Shown here: in pieces, positions 33,253 through 44,500 of the stretch
Layout of the letters: every line of letters starts with the position of its first letter
How positions within the stretch are numbered: position 1 is the first letter of the stretch
Assembly: GCA_017305715.1 (NCBI GenBank)
Contig: JAFKKG010000011.1
Span: forward strand, 186,001 to 250,000
Reading direction: 5' to 3'
Length of the DNA stretch: 64,000 bases
Source of the DNA: Hyphomicrobiales bacterium
Lineage (GTDB): Bacteria > Pseudomonadota > Alphaproteobacteria > Rhizobiales > Xanthobacteraceae
Made by a program: the position numbers and the translations under genes
Notes under the pieces: generated by a model
Seen by the model: the letters and a program-made list of their open reading frames with translations, nothing else
Told to the model about the DNA's origin: nothing
Database searches by the model: none

Positions 33253-34912
33253 ATGGCGGAAATCCAGCACTCACAGATTAAGAGTAAGCTGATCGAGTTA
33301 GTGGTGCCCCTTGTCGAACAATCCGACATTTTGGCTGCAGCCGATGCGGACAAGGAAGTGCACGCCCTTTCGCGCTCGATGGCAGCCGCGGCAATCAAAA
33401 TCCTGGCGGACGTTGACTATGATATCGCGTGCGCGGCTATCGTTGATGGGGGGAAAGACAACGGTATTGATGCCATTCACTATGACGCACAGGCCAAGAG
33501 CTTGTTTCTTGTTCAATCAAAGTGGAGCAGTTCGCATACGAGCTCCATCGCTAGTGGCGAAGTGCTGAAATTTCTGCAGGGAGTCCAAGATCTCGTTTCG
33601 CTGAAGAAGACTAGATTTAATGAGAAGATCCAAAGGCGCTGGAGTTTAATCGACGATGCCCTTAAGCGACTAACTAGCGTCCGGCTGGTGATCGCCTATC
33701 CGGGTTCTGGAAAAGTTGATCCTGATATCCAGGAGAAAATTGATGACTTTGTAAAGAGTCAGAACGACACCTCGGAATTGTTCTTCTTTACGCCTGTCAC
33801 TCAACGCGAGCTTTTTCAGCACTTTGTACATGAGGCGGCGCCGCCGCAAATCAATTTGGCGATCAGGCTCTCGCACTACGGCGTAGTGGAGAGTCCGCTA
33901 AGAGCGGTTTACGGCCAAGTCTCTGCAGCAGATGTTTCATCTTGGTATAAGAGTTATGGAAACAACCTATTTGCAGGGAACATCAGAAATTTCTTGGGAT
34001 CGTCTGAAGTAAATAAGGCTATCGAAACGACGCTTTTGTCTGACCCGGGACACTTTTGGTTCTACAACAATGGAATTACCATTATTGCGGTAGGCCTAAA
34101 GAGACAAGCTATCGGAGGGCATGACCGGTCCGTTGGTATTTTTGATTGCACAAATGTCACGATCGTGAACGGCGCCCAAACTGTGGGTACGATTGGCCGG
34201 ACGTTGCCAGGCGATGAAAGTGCGGCCTTTTTGCAGGCGCGCATTATCGAAGTTAGCGATCCGGAATCTTCATTGGGAAAGCTTATCACCCGTGCGTCGA
34301 ATACCCAGAATAAGATCGATGCGAGGAATTTTGTGGCGCTCGATCCAGAGCAGGAGCGCATCCGCACCGAACTGTTGATCGAGAAGGTCGTATACGAATA
34401 CAGAGAGGGTGAGCCCTTAGAGTCGACTGTTGATGGCTTTGAATTCATTTGAAGCCGTGACGACATTGGCTTGCGCAAGCGAAGAAATGTCTTATGTCGC
34501 TTTGTCCAAGGGGCATGTCGGTGGTCTTTACGCAGACATCACCATTACACCCTACAAAGCGTTGTTTAACCCATCGACGTCGTCGCGGAGCCTTTGGAGT
34601 CTCGTACAGTTAGCGCGTAGGATCGACAAAACTATTAAAGCGAAAGTCGACCAATCGTCGCCGACTCAGCGAGGGCTTGTTGTTCATGGCAACAGGTTTA
34701 CGTTGCATTGCATATTTCGACGTATCGGGAAGACTGACGATTTAAAAGTGAGCGATGAGATAGCGGATGCCGTTGTAGACGACGCTGTGGCCCATGTTCT
34801 CTCTGAGGTCGGAAAAATAATCGATAGCGATTACGAAGATGCCTATCTCGCACCGCTCTTCAAGAATGTGAAGAAGTGCTCGGATATTCGCTTGAAGTAC
34901 GAAATGCTGTGA
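33253..34912 (+). pseudogene. AIPR-family (abortive phage resistance) protein gene with a one-base frameshift
   Basis: The first frame (residues 1 to about 400) shows a PD-(D/E)xK-like nuclease pattern near residues 68-90 (VDGGKDNGIDAIHYDAQAK, then LFLVQSKW) and the AIPR core (FYNNGITIIA, then VNGAQTVGTIG and ITRASNTQNKIDARNF). It stops at VDGFEFI (34452). Removing one T from ATTTGAAG near 34449-34452 restores VDGFEFIEAVTTLACAS and continues to the natural end (SDIRLKYEML) at 34912. AIPR proteins were first linked to Lactococcus abortive infection (AbiR-type systems). Two bases separate it from the methyltransferase stop, so all three genes form one defence locus. Confidence 0.75.
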
Positions 34913-34934
34913 CGGCTTTCGCTGCTAGTCTACC

Positions 34935-37916
<2,982 letters not shown>

Positions 37917-37990
37917 GGGGCGAATATGGGGCTAATCGGCCCGTGAAAAAAGGGCAAAGCGGCGCGGATCGTCAGGATGCCACGCGGTGG

Positions 37991-38224
37991 TCAGGCGAAG
38001 ACGTCGTTGAAATTCGGCGCGGCGGCGGCGGGCGAATCCGGCTTGACGATGTCGAGATGGATGCCGCCACATTTCGTGCAGCGCATGGTCCAGTATTCGG
38101 CGCCGGCCTTGCCGGGAATGATGCGCAGCACCACCAGCGAGGCGCTGCATTGCGGACAGTTCGACATCACCTGCCGCGAAGAGGACGACGGCCGGCTGTC
38201 CGGGTGCGGCGCGGGCGGGGTCAT
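37991..38224 (-). CDS. Small zinc-ribbon protein
   Basis: A 77-residue protein. CPQCSASLVVLRIIPGK and MRCTKCGGIHLDIV supply two CxxC knuckles with the spacing of a zinc ribbon. Start at 38224 (MTPPAPHPD), 2 bases after the stop of the preceding small gene; an internal Met (MSNCPQC) gives a 58-residue form. Function unknown, possibly nucleic-acid or protein binding. Confidence 0.7.
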   Translation of the reverse strand: MTPPAPHPDSRPSSSSRQVMSNCPQCSASLVVLRIIPGKAGAEYWTMRCTKCGGIHLDIVKPDSPAAAAPNFNDVFA

Positions 38225-38226
38225 GA

Positions 38227-38463
38227 TCAGGCCGCCAACGAGATTGCGGCCGGCGCCGTCATGTAACGCTGCCGGTTCTGGTCGATATGCGCTTTCGCGT
38301 CCGCGATCGCCGCGTCCGGATCGGACCACGCAAAGCCGACTTCGAGCGTCCGAAACGACATGCCATCGATGACGACCGGCGCGAGATCGACGCGTTGAAT
38401 CCTGGCGTGCCATAGCCCCCTCCCTGCTTCGAACGACTGAATCTCAAAGCCGCCGTGAATCAT
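38227..38463 (-). CDS. Conserved hypothetical protein
   Basis: A 78-residue protein (MIHGGFEIQSFEAGRGLWHA to NRQRYMTAPAAISLAA) with an alpha+beta pattern and a segment ADAKAHIDQNRQRY near the end. No signal peptide or membrane span. A perfect 16-bp palindrome lies 54 bases upstream, in its likely promoter. It leads into the zinc-ribbon gene, so the two form a small operon. Confidence 0.65.
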   Translation of the reverse strand: MIHGGFEIQSFEAGRGLWHARIQRVDLAPVVIDGMSFRTLEVGFAWSDPDAAIADAKAHIDQNRQRYMTAPAAISLAA

Positions 38464-38516
38464 GCCAAAACTCCCCGGATGATCCGAAGAGCAGACCATG
38501 ATTGCGGCAGTGCCAA

Positions 38517-38532
38517 TGTGAACCGGTTCACA
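38517..38532. promoter_or_regulatory. Perfect 16-bp palindrome, LacI/GalR-like operator
   Basis: TGTGAACCGGTTCACA reads the same on both strands, with the central CG and TGTGAA half-sites seen in LacI/GalR-type operators. It lies between the flavin monooxygenase stop and the small conserved gene on the same strand, so it would control the latter. No LacI-family gene is in the window. Confidence 0.45.
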
Positions 38533-38560
38533 TCTGCCGCCTTTATTCGGCCGGGGAGGG

Positions 38561-39778
38561 TCAGCGGCGGGCGGCGATATGATCGGCGAGCACCGCGGCG
38601 TCGTCGCCGACGCCCGACAGGAAGGCGGAATAGAGTTTCGACAGATAGGGCAGGCCGAGGAAATAGAGCCCCGGCACCTCCGAGATGCCGTCCCGATGCA
38701 GCGGCTCGCCATCGCCGTTCCTGACCGGAAGGTCGATCCAACTGAAATCGACGCCATAGCCGGTGGCCCAGACCACCGCATGGATTTTCTCCTGGCCGAG
38801 GTCGAGGCGACGGATCGGATCGATGAGGCAAGGCGGATCGGCCAGCACGGCCCGGGCGGCGGGGTCATCGGGCAGATGAAGGCCGTGCTGTTCGACATGC
38901 GCGTCCAGCATGTCGAGGAAGCCGGCGTAATAGACATCCCCGGCCGCGATGCTCCCAGCGAGACCGGGGGCGATGTCGAGCACGCCGTCACGCGCCGTCT
39001 GCACCCGGCCCAGCAGCGTGACGCCATCGGCGGCGAAGCGGCGGAAGTCGATGGTATAGCCGCCATAGGCGCCCGTGATGGAGGGATTGACCCGGATCGG
39101 CCCGCGCTGCTCCGCCGTCATGTCGAACAGGCGGAGCGCTGCGAACCACCAGGTCAAATCCCGTCCGCGGTAGCGCCGGGGCATGCGGGTATGCTGGCCG
39201 ACCGCAAGAAAGACGCGGCGGCCGGCGCGATTCAGCTCGTCGGCGATCTGTGCTCCCGAGGCGCCCGCGCCAACCACCAGCACGGCGCCTGACGGAAGCT
39301 GGCCGGGATTCCTGTAGCCGCTGGCATGGACCTGAAACACCGGATGGCCGCGCAGCAGATCCGGCGCCACTGCGCGCTGATAGGGGCCGGTCGCGACCAC
39401 GACATTGCTGGCCTTGATGATGCCTCCAGGCGTCATGGCGATAAAGCCATCGTTGCCGCGCTTCAGGCTGATAACCTCGACGCCGCTGCGGATCGGCGGC
39501 GCCACGAACGCCGCAAAGGCGTCGAGGAAGTCCACGATCTCGCCGGTGCTTGCAAACGCATCCGGGTCGGTATGCGGAAAGGCAAAATCGGGAAGCTGCA
39601 CCGACCAGTTCGGAAACTGGAATTTCAGCCCGTCCCAGCGCTCGCTGCGCCAGCGTTCGGCAATCCGCGCCCGCTCCAGCACGAGATGCGCGATGCCGCG
39701 CTGCTTCAGCCGGTAGCTCATCACGAGCCCGGCCTGGCCGCCGCCGATCACCAGCGTGTCGATCCGTTCAGCCGGCAT
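38561..39778 (-). CDS. Flavin-containing monooxygenase/NAD(P)-binding oxidoreductase
   Basis: A 405-residue two-dinucleotide-fold flavoprotein: LVIGGGQAGLVMSYRLKQRG near the N terminus for FAD, VLVVGAGASGAQIADEL in the middle for NADPH, and ATGYGVDFSWIDLP near the end. The layout is that of the CzcO/FMO-like group. Substrate unknown. The start at 39778 lies inside the 3' end of the LysR gene (11-base overlap), so the two are coupled and the LysR protein is a likely regulator of this gene. Confidence 0.87.
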   Translation of the reverse strand: MPAERIDTLVIGGGQAGLVMSYRLKQRGIAHLVLERARIAERWRSERWDGLKFQFPNWSVQLPDFAFPHTDPDAFASTGEIVDFLDAFAAFVAPPIRSGVEVISLKRGNDGFIAMTPGGIIKASNVVVATGPYQRAVAPDLLRGHPVFQVHASGYRNPGQLPSGAVLVVGAGASGAQIADELNRAGRRVFLAVGQHTRMPRRYRGRDLTWWFAALRLFDMTAEQRGPIRVNPSITGAYGGYTIDFRRFAADGVTLLGRVQTARDGVLDIAPGLAGSIAAGDVYYAGFLDMLDAHVEQHGLHLPDDPAARAVLADPPCLIDPIRRLDLGQEKIHAVVWATGYGVDFSWIDLPVRNGDGEPLHRDGISEVPGLYFLGLPYLSKLYSAFLSGVGDDAAVLADHIAARR

Positions 39779-40673
39779 GGCGCGCGGCCTTGCGGCGGGC
39801 GGCGGGCTCGGCCGCGGACCGGATGATCCAGCGCCGGAACGCGGCAAAGTCGCGCTGGCCGGTGCGGAAGTCGCGATAGACCAGATACCAGCGCATGCCC
39901 TTCGGCACGCTCTGTGCAAACGGTGCGACTAGCCGCCCGGCGGCGAGGTCGTCGTCGATATAGGGCCGGATGCCCATCGCGATGCCGAGGCCGTCGACCG
40001 CGGCCTGCAGCGCCTGGCCGTAGAATTCAAACTCCGGCCCCCGCGCGGTCACGCGGGCGACGCTTGCCGCCTTCAGCCAGGACGGCCAATCGTCGGGCGA
40101 ATGCGCGACGCGGAGCAGCGCCGGTCCCTTCAGATCGGCGGGGCGCTTGAGGGCGTTGGCGAGCCGGGGCGCGCAGACCGGCAGCAGGTCGGCGGCGAAT
40201 AACGGCTCGGCGACGAGCCCCGGCCATTTGCCGTCGCCGAGCTGGATGCCGCAGCTCCAGTCGTCGCCGAACGGGGCCGCCGCGCCGCCGGTGGTGATGC
40301 GGACGTCGATATGGGGTTCTTCCTTGTAGAAATCCGCCAGCCGCGGGATCAGCCAGCGCATCGCAAATGTCGGCCCGACGCCGATGGTCAGCACGCGCAC
40401 GGACGAGGACGCGGTGACCTGCGCGGTGAGGCTCGCCAGCGCATCGAAGATCGGCGTCAGCCCGCTCTGATAGGCGCGTCCCGCCGCCGTGGTGACCAGC
40501 CGGTTGGCCTTGCGCTCGAACAAGGCGACGCCGAGACGTTCTTCCAGCAGATGCACCATCCGGCTGATCGCCGCTGCCGAGACGTTGAGCTCGTGGCCCG
40601 CCGCAGCAAAGCTGCCGCTGCGCGCCGCGGCCTCGAACGCCTTGATGCCGTTGAGAAAGAGCAGCCGCCGCAT
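39768..40673 (-). CDS. LysR-family transcriptional regulator (GcvA-like)
   Basis: A 301-residue regulator. The helix-turn-helix is FEAAARSGSFAAAGHELNVS, AAAISRMVHLLEERLGVALF, followed by a periplasmic-binding-protein-like sensor domain (VLTIGVGPTFAMRWLIPRLA). The 11-base overlap with the flavin monooxygenase suggests joint transcription, unlike the usual divergent LysR layout. It is divergent from the TauE-like permease at 40753, which could also be a target. Confidence 0.92.
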   Translation of the reverse strand: MRRLLFLNGIKAFEAAARSGSFAAAGHELNVSAAAISRMVHLLEERLGVALFERKANRLVTTAAGRAYQSGLTPIFDALASLTAQVTASSSVRVLTIGVGPTFAMRWLIPRLADFYKEEPHIDVRITTGGAAAPFGDDWSCGIQLGDGKWPGLVAEPLFAADLLPVCAPRLANALKRPADLKGPALLRVAHSPDDWPSWLKAASVARVTARGPEFEFYGQALQAAVDGLGIAMGIRPYIDDDLAAGRLVAPFAQSVPKGMRWYLVYRDFRTGQRDFAAFRRWIIRSAAEPAARRKAARHAG

Positions 40674-40752
40674 ACCAACCCTCAGGAAAACTTATGGCAG
40701 GGCAAGATAAACCAGTTTGCGCGGCAACGCCAAGCGCGGCAGAACTATCCCC

Positions 40753-41514
40753 ATGACGCCGCTTGTGATTGCCGCGCTGGGCCTGTTGATGGTCGCGACA
40801 GCTTTTCTGTCGGGCCTGTTCGGCATGGCCGGCGGCATGATCCTGATCGGCGTGCTGCTCGCCTTGATGCCGCTGCCGACCGCGATGGTGCTGCACGCGA
40901 TCACGCAGATGGCGTCCAACGGCTGGCGCGCCTTCCTGTGGCGCGCGCATATCCGCTGGCGGCCGGTGTTCGTCTATCTGATCGGCTGCGCGCTGGCGCT
41001 CGGCGTCTGGTCGCTGACCCTCTACGTGCCGGACAAGCCGATCGCGCTGCTGCTGCTCGGGATCACGCCGTTCATGGCGCGGCTGATGCCGAGGAATCTG
41101 GAGCCGAACCCCGACAGCATCTGGCAGGGCAGTTTTTACGGCTTCATCTGCATGGGCCTGATGCTGATGACCGGCGTGTCCGGTCCGTTGATGGATACGT
41201 TCTTCCTCGGCGGCAAATTCGACCGCCGCGAGATCGTCGCGACCAAGGCGACCTGCCAGGTCGCCAGCCACCTCACCAAGCTCGCTTATTTCGGCGGCAT
41301 CATCGACCAGGCTGCCACCCTCGATCCGGTGCTGGAGGCGGTCGCGATCGCCGCTTCCATGCTCGGCGCCACGCTGGCGCGGCGCATCCTCGAGGCGATG
41401 AGCGACGCGCAGTTCCGCACCTGGGCGGGACGGCTGATCACCACGGTCGCCAGCTATTACATCCTCTATGGCGGCTGGCTGCTGGTCACGCGCTCCAGCG
41501 CCATGGCTTTTTGA
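40753..41514 (+). CDS. TauE/SafE-family sulfite or anion permease
   Basis: A 253-residue membrane protein with about eight hydrophobic helices and the family pattern FLSGLFGMAGGMILIGVLLA at the N terminus and TGVSGPLMDTFFLGGKFDRR in the middle. TauE-type proteins export small organic or sulfur anions. The start is taken at 40753 (MTPLVIAAL). Its last codons fall in a triplicated 16-base repeat (41503-41550). Confidence 0.85.
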   Translation: MTPLVIAALGLLMVATAFLSGLFGMAGGMILIGVLLALMPLPTAMVLHAITQMASNGWRAFLWRAHIRWRPVFVYLIGCALALGVWSLTLYVPDKPIALLLLGITPFMARLMPRNLEPNPDSIWQGSFYGFICMGLMLMTGVSGPLMDTFFLGGKFDRREIVATKATCQVASHLTKLAYFGGIIDQAATLDPVLEAVAIAASMLGATLARRILEAMSDAQFRTWAGRLITTVASYYILYGGWLLVTRSSAMAF

Positions 41515-41550
41515 GAACGTGGCCTTTTGAGAACATGGCTTTTTGAGAGA
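41503..41550. repeat. Three tandem 16-base repeats at the permease stop codon
   Basis: ATGGCTTTTTGAGAAC, GTGGCCTTTTGAGAAC and ATGGCTTTTTGAGAGA are adjacent. The first contains the stop codon of the permease gene. Each unit encodes Met/Val-Ala-Phe and then a stop in its own frame. The tandem is probably a slippage duplication. Confidence 0.8.
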
Positions 41551-41567
41551 GAGAAGGGAGACCGCCG

Positions 41568-41807
41568 ATGACCGAGACGACAGACGCGCTGGTGCTCGAT
41601 CTCGTCGAATGGGTGGCGCGCGAGCCCAGGCCTTATGCCGAAGTGATCGAGACCTGGCGCACCTCATGCCCGCGCCTGACGATCTGGGAAGACGCGGTCG
41701 ATCGCGGCTATGTCGCGCGCCAGGCGGTCGAAGGCCTCGGTGTACATGTAGCGATCACCGAAGGCGGTCAGAAATTCCTGCGCGAGCATGGCCGCACGGG
41801 TTTCTAG
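41568..41807 (+). CDS. Small hypothetical protein, winged-helix-like
   Basis: A 79-residue protein: ALVLDLVEWVAREPRPYAEV, IETWRTSCPRLTIWEDAVDR, GYVARQAVEGLGVHVAITEG. The last part has the beta-turn-beta pattern of a winged helix wing and the first part fits two helices, but no family is certain. AGAAGGGAGACCGCCG precedes the ATG. The stop overlaps the convergent LysR stop by 4 bases. Its relation to the permease upstream (53 bases) is unclear. Confidence 0.65.
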   Translation: MTETTDALVLDLVEWVAREPRPYAEVIETWRTSCPRLTIWEDAVDRGYVARQAVEGLGVHVAITEGGQKFLREHGRTGF

Positions 41808-42700
41808 GACGGCGCTCCAGCGAGCTTGCCGACCCTGGATAGCAGCAGCTTCAGGATCGGCGACTTGTTGGCCTTGTGGTAGGCAATGACCAGATCGAGT
41901 GTCGGCACCTCTCCCTTCACCGGCCGGGTGGTGATCGACGCCGGCAGATATTGCCTGGTGTAGGCCGGCAGCATCATCACCGCGCGCGTCGACGTGATCA
42001 TCGAGATGGCGTGGACCACATTGTGCACTTCGTGTTCCGGCTTCAGATCGATACCGGCCCGCTTGAAATAGTCCAGAACGACCCGGCGCACCGCGGGGGC
42101 GGCCCTGGACGGAAGACAGAAATTCTCGTTCGCGATCTCCTGCGGCGCGATGGCCGTCTGCGAAGCCAGCTTATGGTCGCTCGGAAAAACGAAAACCAGG
42201 GGATCCGTGCGCACGCGCCTGCAGGCCAGATCTCCCATCGGTTCTTCCGGCCGGATGAAAGCCGCGTCGAGCTTGCGCCGCATCAAGGCTCTGGCGAGCA
42301 CCGGGGAGTAATCGCTCGACAGGCGGATTTCGATGCCGGGAAACTCGTCACGCAGGATGCGCTCCACCTCCGGCAGCAAACCGATTTCGGCCCCCGACAT
42401 GAAGCCGAGCGCAAAGCTCGGCTTCGCCGGCTGGGCGGCGCGCAGCGCGGCTTCCTTGGCGGCTTCTGCCTGAACCAGCGCCATGCGCGCATGTTCGAGA
42501 AAGGCCTTTCCGGCCGGCGTCAGTTCGACACCTTGCGCGCTGCGATTCATCAGGGGAACGCCGACCTCCTGTTCGAGATCGCGGATTTGCCGGCTCAACG
42601 ATGGCTGGGACGTGTGAAGCTTTTGCTCGGCGGCGACCGTCAAACTGCCGGCATCGGCCACGGCGATGAAATAGCGGAGGTGCCGGAGCTCCATCACCAA
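41804..42700 (-). CDS. LysR-family transcriptional regulator
   Basis: A 298-residue regulator. LRHLRYFIAVADAGSLTVAA, EQKLHTSQPSLSRQIRDLEQ, EVGVPLMNR is a canonical LysR helix-turn-helix of the CbbR/CatR-like branch; the effector domain contains FALGFMSGAEIGLLPEVERI. The ATG at 42700 could also be the next one at 42694 (MELRHL). It is divergent from the secreted protein at 42852 across a 151-base region that probably holds its target promoter. Confidence 0.92.
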   Translation of the reverse strand: MVMELRHLRYFIAVADAGSLTVAAEQKLHTSQPSLSRQIRDLEQEVGVPLMNRSAQGVELTPAGKAFLEHARMALVQAEAAKEAALRAAQPAKPSFALGFMSGAEIGLLPEVERILRDEFPGIEIRLSSDYSPVLARALMRRKLDAAFIRPEEPMGDLACRRVRTDPLVFVFPSDHKLASQTAIAPQEIANENFCLPSRAAPAVRRVVLDYFKRAGIDLKPEHEVHNVVHAISMITSTRAVMMLPAYTRQYLPASITTRPVKGEVPTLDLVIAYHKANKSPILKLLLSRVGKLAGAPS

Positions 42701-42851
42701 TTCCCATATCTCGCAAGCATGGGGTCAGCTTACAAAGTCTTTTTCAAGCCGGCCAGCGCGTTCTACCAGCAGGAGGCCGGGGTGGGCGAGGCCTGCCTGG
42801 CAGGCAGATCGCGTCCGGAGCGAACGCGTGGACGCTTATCGGGGTGCACGC

Positions 42852-43520
42852 ATGCGCAAAGCCATCGGAGCGTCGCTGTTGTTCGTGCTGGTCACGACAG
42901 GCCTTGGCGGAGCCGCAGCGCAGTCTCCCGGCAATCAACCGAGGGCAAACGCCATGGAAGCAGATGTCGCGAAGATCAAACAGGGCTTGCTCGGAAACTG
43001 GGAGAGCATCGCTCCGGAGATACGGCCAAGCAAAAACCCGGACGGCTCGCTGAAACCGTTCTACCTCAAGCGCGCCTTCAAATATCTGCCGGCCGACCGG
43101 TTCGAACTCGAGGTCGTCAACTCGGCCGATCCCTACGGGGCCGTGCCGCTGGCGCGGATCAAGATTGGCGGCCACATGCTGTGGCAGGGCGCCCACCCCA
43201 TCGCGCCGGGCGCGCAAAAGGTCGATTTCGTTGCCGACGAGAGCTACGAGGTGACGCCGCTCGTGCAGGGATTTGCCGATGTGCTCAACAAGGTCGCGTC
43301 GGCGGGATATGCCCCCTGGGCGGTCAATGCGCCCCAGAGCATATTTGGCAAGAGCTTCGCTCCTTTCGCGCTGAAGGAAGGGGTGAATTTCATGGAGTAC
43401 GACCTCGTCTATCTCAGGGGTGATCTGCTGTTCTGGGGCGCCCGCAATATCGATGGCCGCGGTTTCGATACCGAGCAGAACCGTCCGACCAACTTGCAGA
43501 TTCCGCTGGTCCGGAAGTAG
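42852..43520 (+). CDS. Secreted protein of unknown function
   Basis: A 222-residue protein with a signal peptide (MRKAIGASLLFVLVTTGLGG, AAAQ) and a mature domain with NWESIAPEIRPSKNPDGSLK, RFELEVVNSADPYGAVPLAR and YLRGDLLFWGARNIDGRGFD. It has a lipocalin-like beta alternation, but I recognise no family. An upstream in-frame ATG (42828) only adds a polar octapeptide. It is divergent from a LysR gene that may control it, with an SDR gene 42 bases downstream. Confidence 0.75.
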   Translation: MRKAIGASLLFVLVTTGLGGAAAQSPGNQPRANAMEADVAKIKQGLLGNWESIAPEIRPSKNPDGSLKPFYLKRAFKYLPADRFELEVVNSADPYGAVPLARIKIGGHMLWQGAHPIAPGAQKVDFVADESYEVTPLVQGFADVLNKVASAGYAPWAVNAPQSIFGKSFAPFALKEGVNFMEYDLVYLRGDLLFWGARNIDGRGFDTEQNRPTNLQIPLVRK

Positions 43521-43562
43521 CGCCGGGCCTACGGAGTGAACTGACCCCTTGGGCGAGGTGCT

Positions 43563-44468
43563 TTGGTGGGACAGGCCGAAATTCCTTCGCAACGCGGCAA
43601 GACCGTCGTTGTCACGGGCGCCACGGGCGGTCTCGGTTACGAGACGGCGCTGGCTTTGGCCAAAGCCGGTGCGGACGTCATCCTGACCGGCCGCGACGAC
43701 CGGAAGGGGCAATCGGCGATCGAGAAGATCAGCCGCGACGTGTCCGGCGCGAGGATCATTTTCGAATCTCTCGATCTGGCCAACCTGGCATCGGTCGCGG
43801 GCTTCGCGCAGCGGATGCAGGCCCGGCCGTCGCTCGATCTGTTGATCAACAATGCGGGCGTCATGGCGCTGCCGCGCCGGCAGACCACGGCGGACGGTTT
43901 TGAGATGCAGTTTGGCACCAACCATCTCGGCCACTTCGCGCTCACGGCCCGCCTGATGCCGCTGCTGCGCCGGGCGAGCGGCCCAAGAATTGTCAGCGTC
44001 AGCAGCCTCGCGCACCGCACCGGCTTCATCGATTTCTCTGATTTGCAGGGTGAGCGCGTCTACGCGCCATGGAAGGCGTATGGGCAATCCAAGCTTGCGA
44101 CGTTGATGTTCGCGCTTGAACTGCAACGTCGGAGTGATGCGGCCGGCTGGAACCTGATCAGCAATGCGGCCCATCCGGGATTTGCGCGAACCAATTTGTT
44201 CGCGGGCGGTCCAGGCGGTCTTGTTTCGCTCGCGACCGATTTCGCCGCACCCTTTTTCGGTCATTCCGCGGCTGACGGCGCCCGGCCGATCCTGTTCGCG
44301 GCGACCAGCGGGGAAGCAAAGCCGGGCGCCTATTACGGCCCCGGCGGGCTAGGCGAATTGCGCGGGGCGCCGGCGCGCGCGCTGATCATGCCGCAGGCGC
44401 GCGATGCGGCGACGGCGGCGAAGCTCTGGGAAGTTTCCGAAAAGCTGACGGGAGCCTCGTTTAACTAG
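43563..44468 (+). CDS. Short-chain dehydrogenase (retinol-dehydrogenase-like SDR)
   Basis: A 301-residue SDR: VVVTGATGGLGYETALALAK cofactor loop, LLINNAGVMALP, VSVSSLAHRTG for the Ser and YGQSK for the Tyr-Lys pair. The extended C-terminal part and the NAG-VMA pattern match the retinol dehydrogenase/WW-oxidoreductase-like group. The reading frame opens at TTG 43563 or GTG 43566; there is no ATG nearby. It probably belongs with the secreted-protein gene just upstream. Confidence 0.88.
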   Translation: MVGQAEIPSQRGKTVVVTGATGGLGYETALALAKAGADVILTGRDDRKGQSAIEKISRDVSGARIIFESLDLANLASVAGFAQRMQARPSLDLLINNAGVMALPRRQTTADGFEMQFGTNHLGHFALTARLMPLLRRASGPRIVSVSSLAHRTGFIDFSDLQGERVYAPWKAYGQSKLATLMFALELQRRSDAAGWNLISNAAHPGFARTNLFAGGPGGLVSLATDFAAPFFGHSAADGARPILFAATSGEAKPGAYYGPGGLGELRGAPARALIMPQARDAATAAKLWEVSEKLTGASFN

Positions 44469-44500
44469 CGGCGCGGTAGGAACCGCATCGCGCGCGCCGC

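Larger units (their letters stand above)
31698..34915. mobile_element. Restriction-modification/AIPR defence island
   Basis: A block of visibly lower GC content carrying a BglII/BstYI-like endonuclease, a divergent MT-A70 methyltransferase and an AIPR gene, set between a truncated vapB and the intact 3' end of uvrB. No integrase, transposase or clear direct repeats were found at the edges, so the mode of transfer is unknown. The base composition, the interrupted neighbour and the gene content support horizontal acquisition. Confidence 0.6.
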
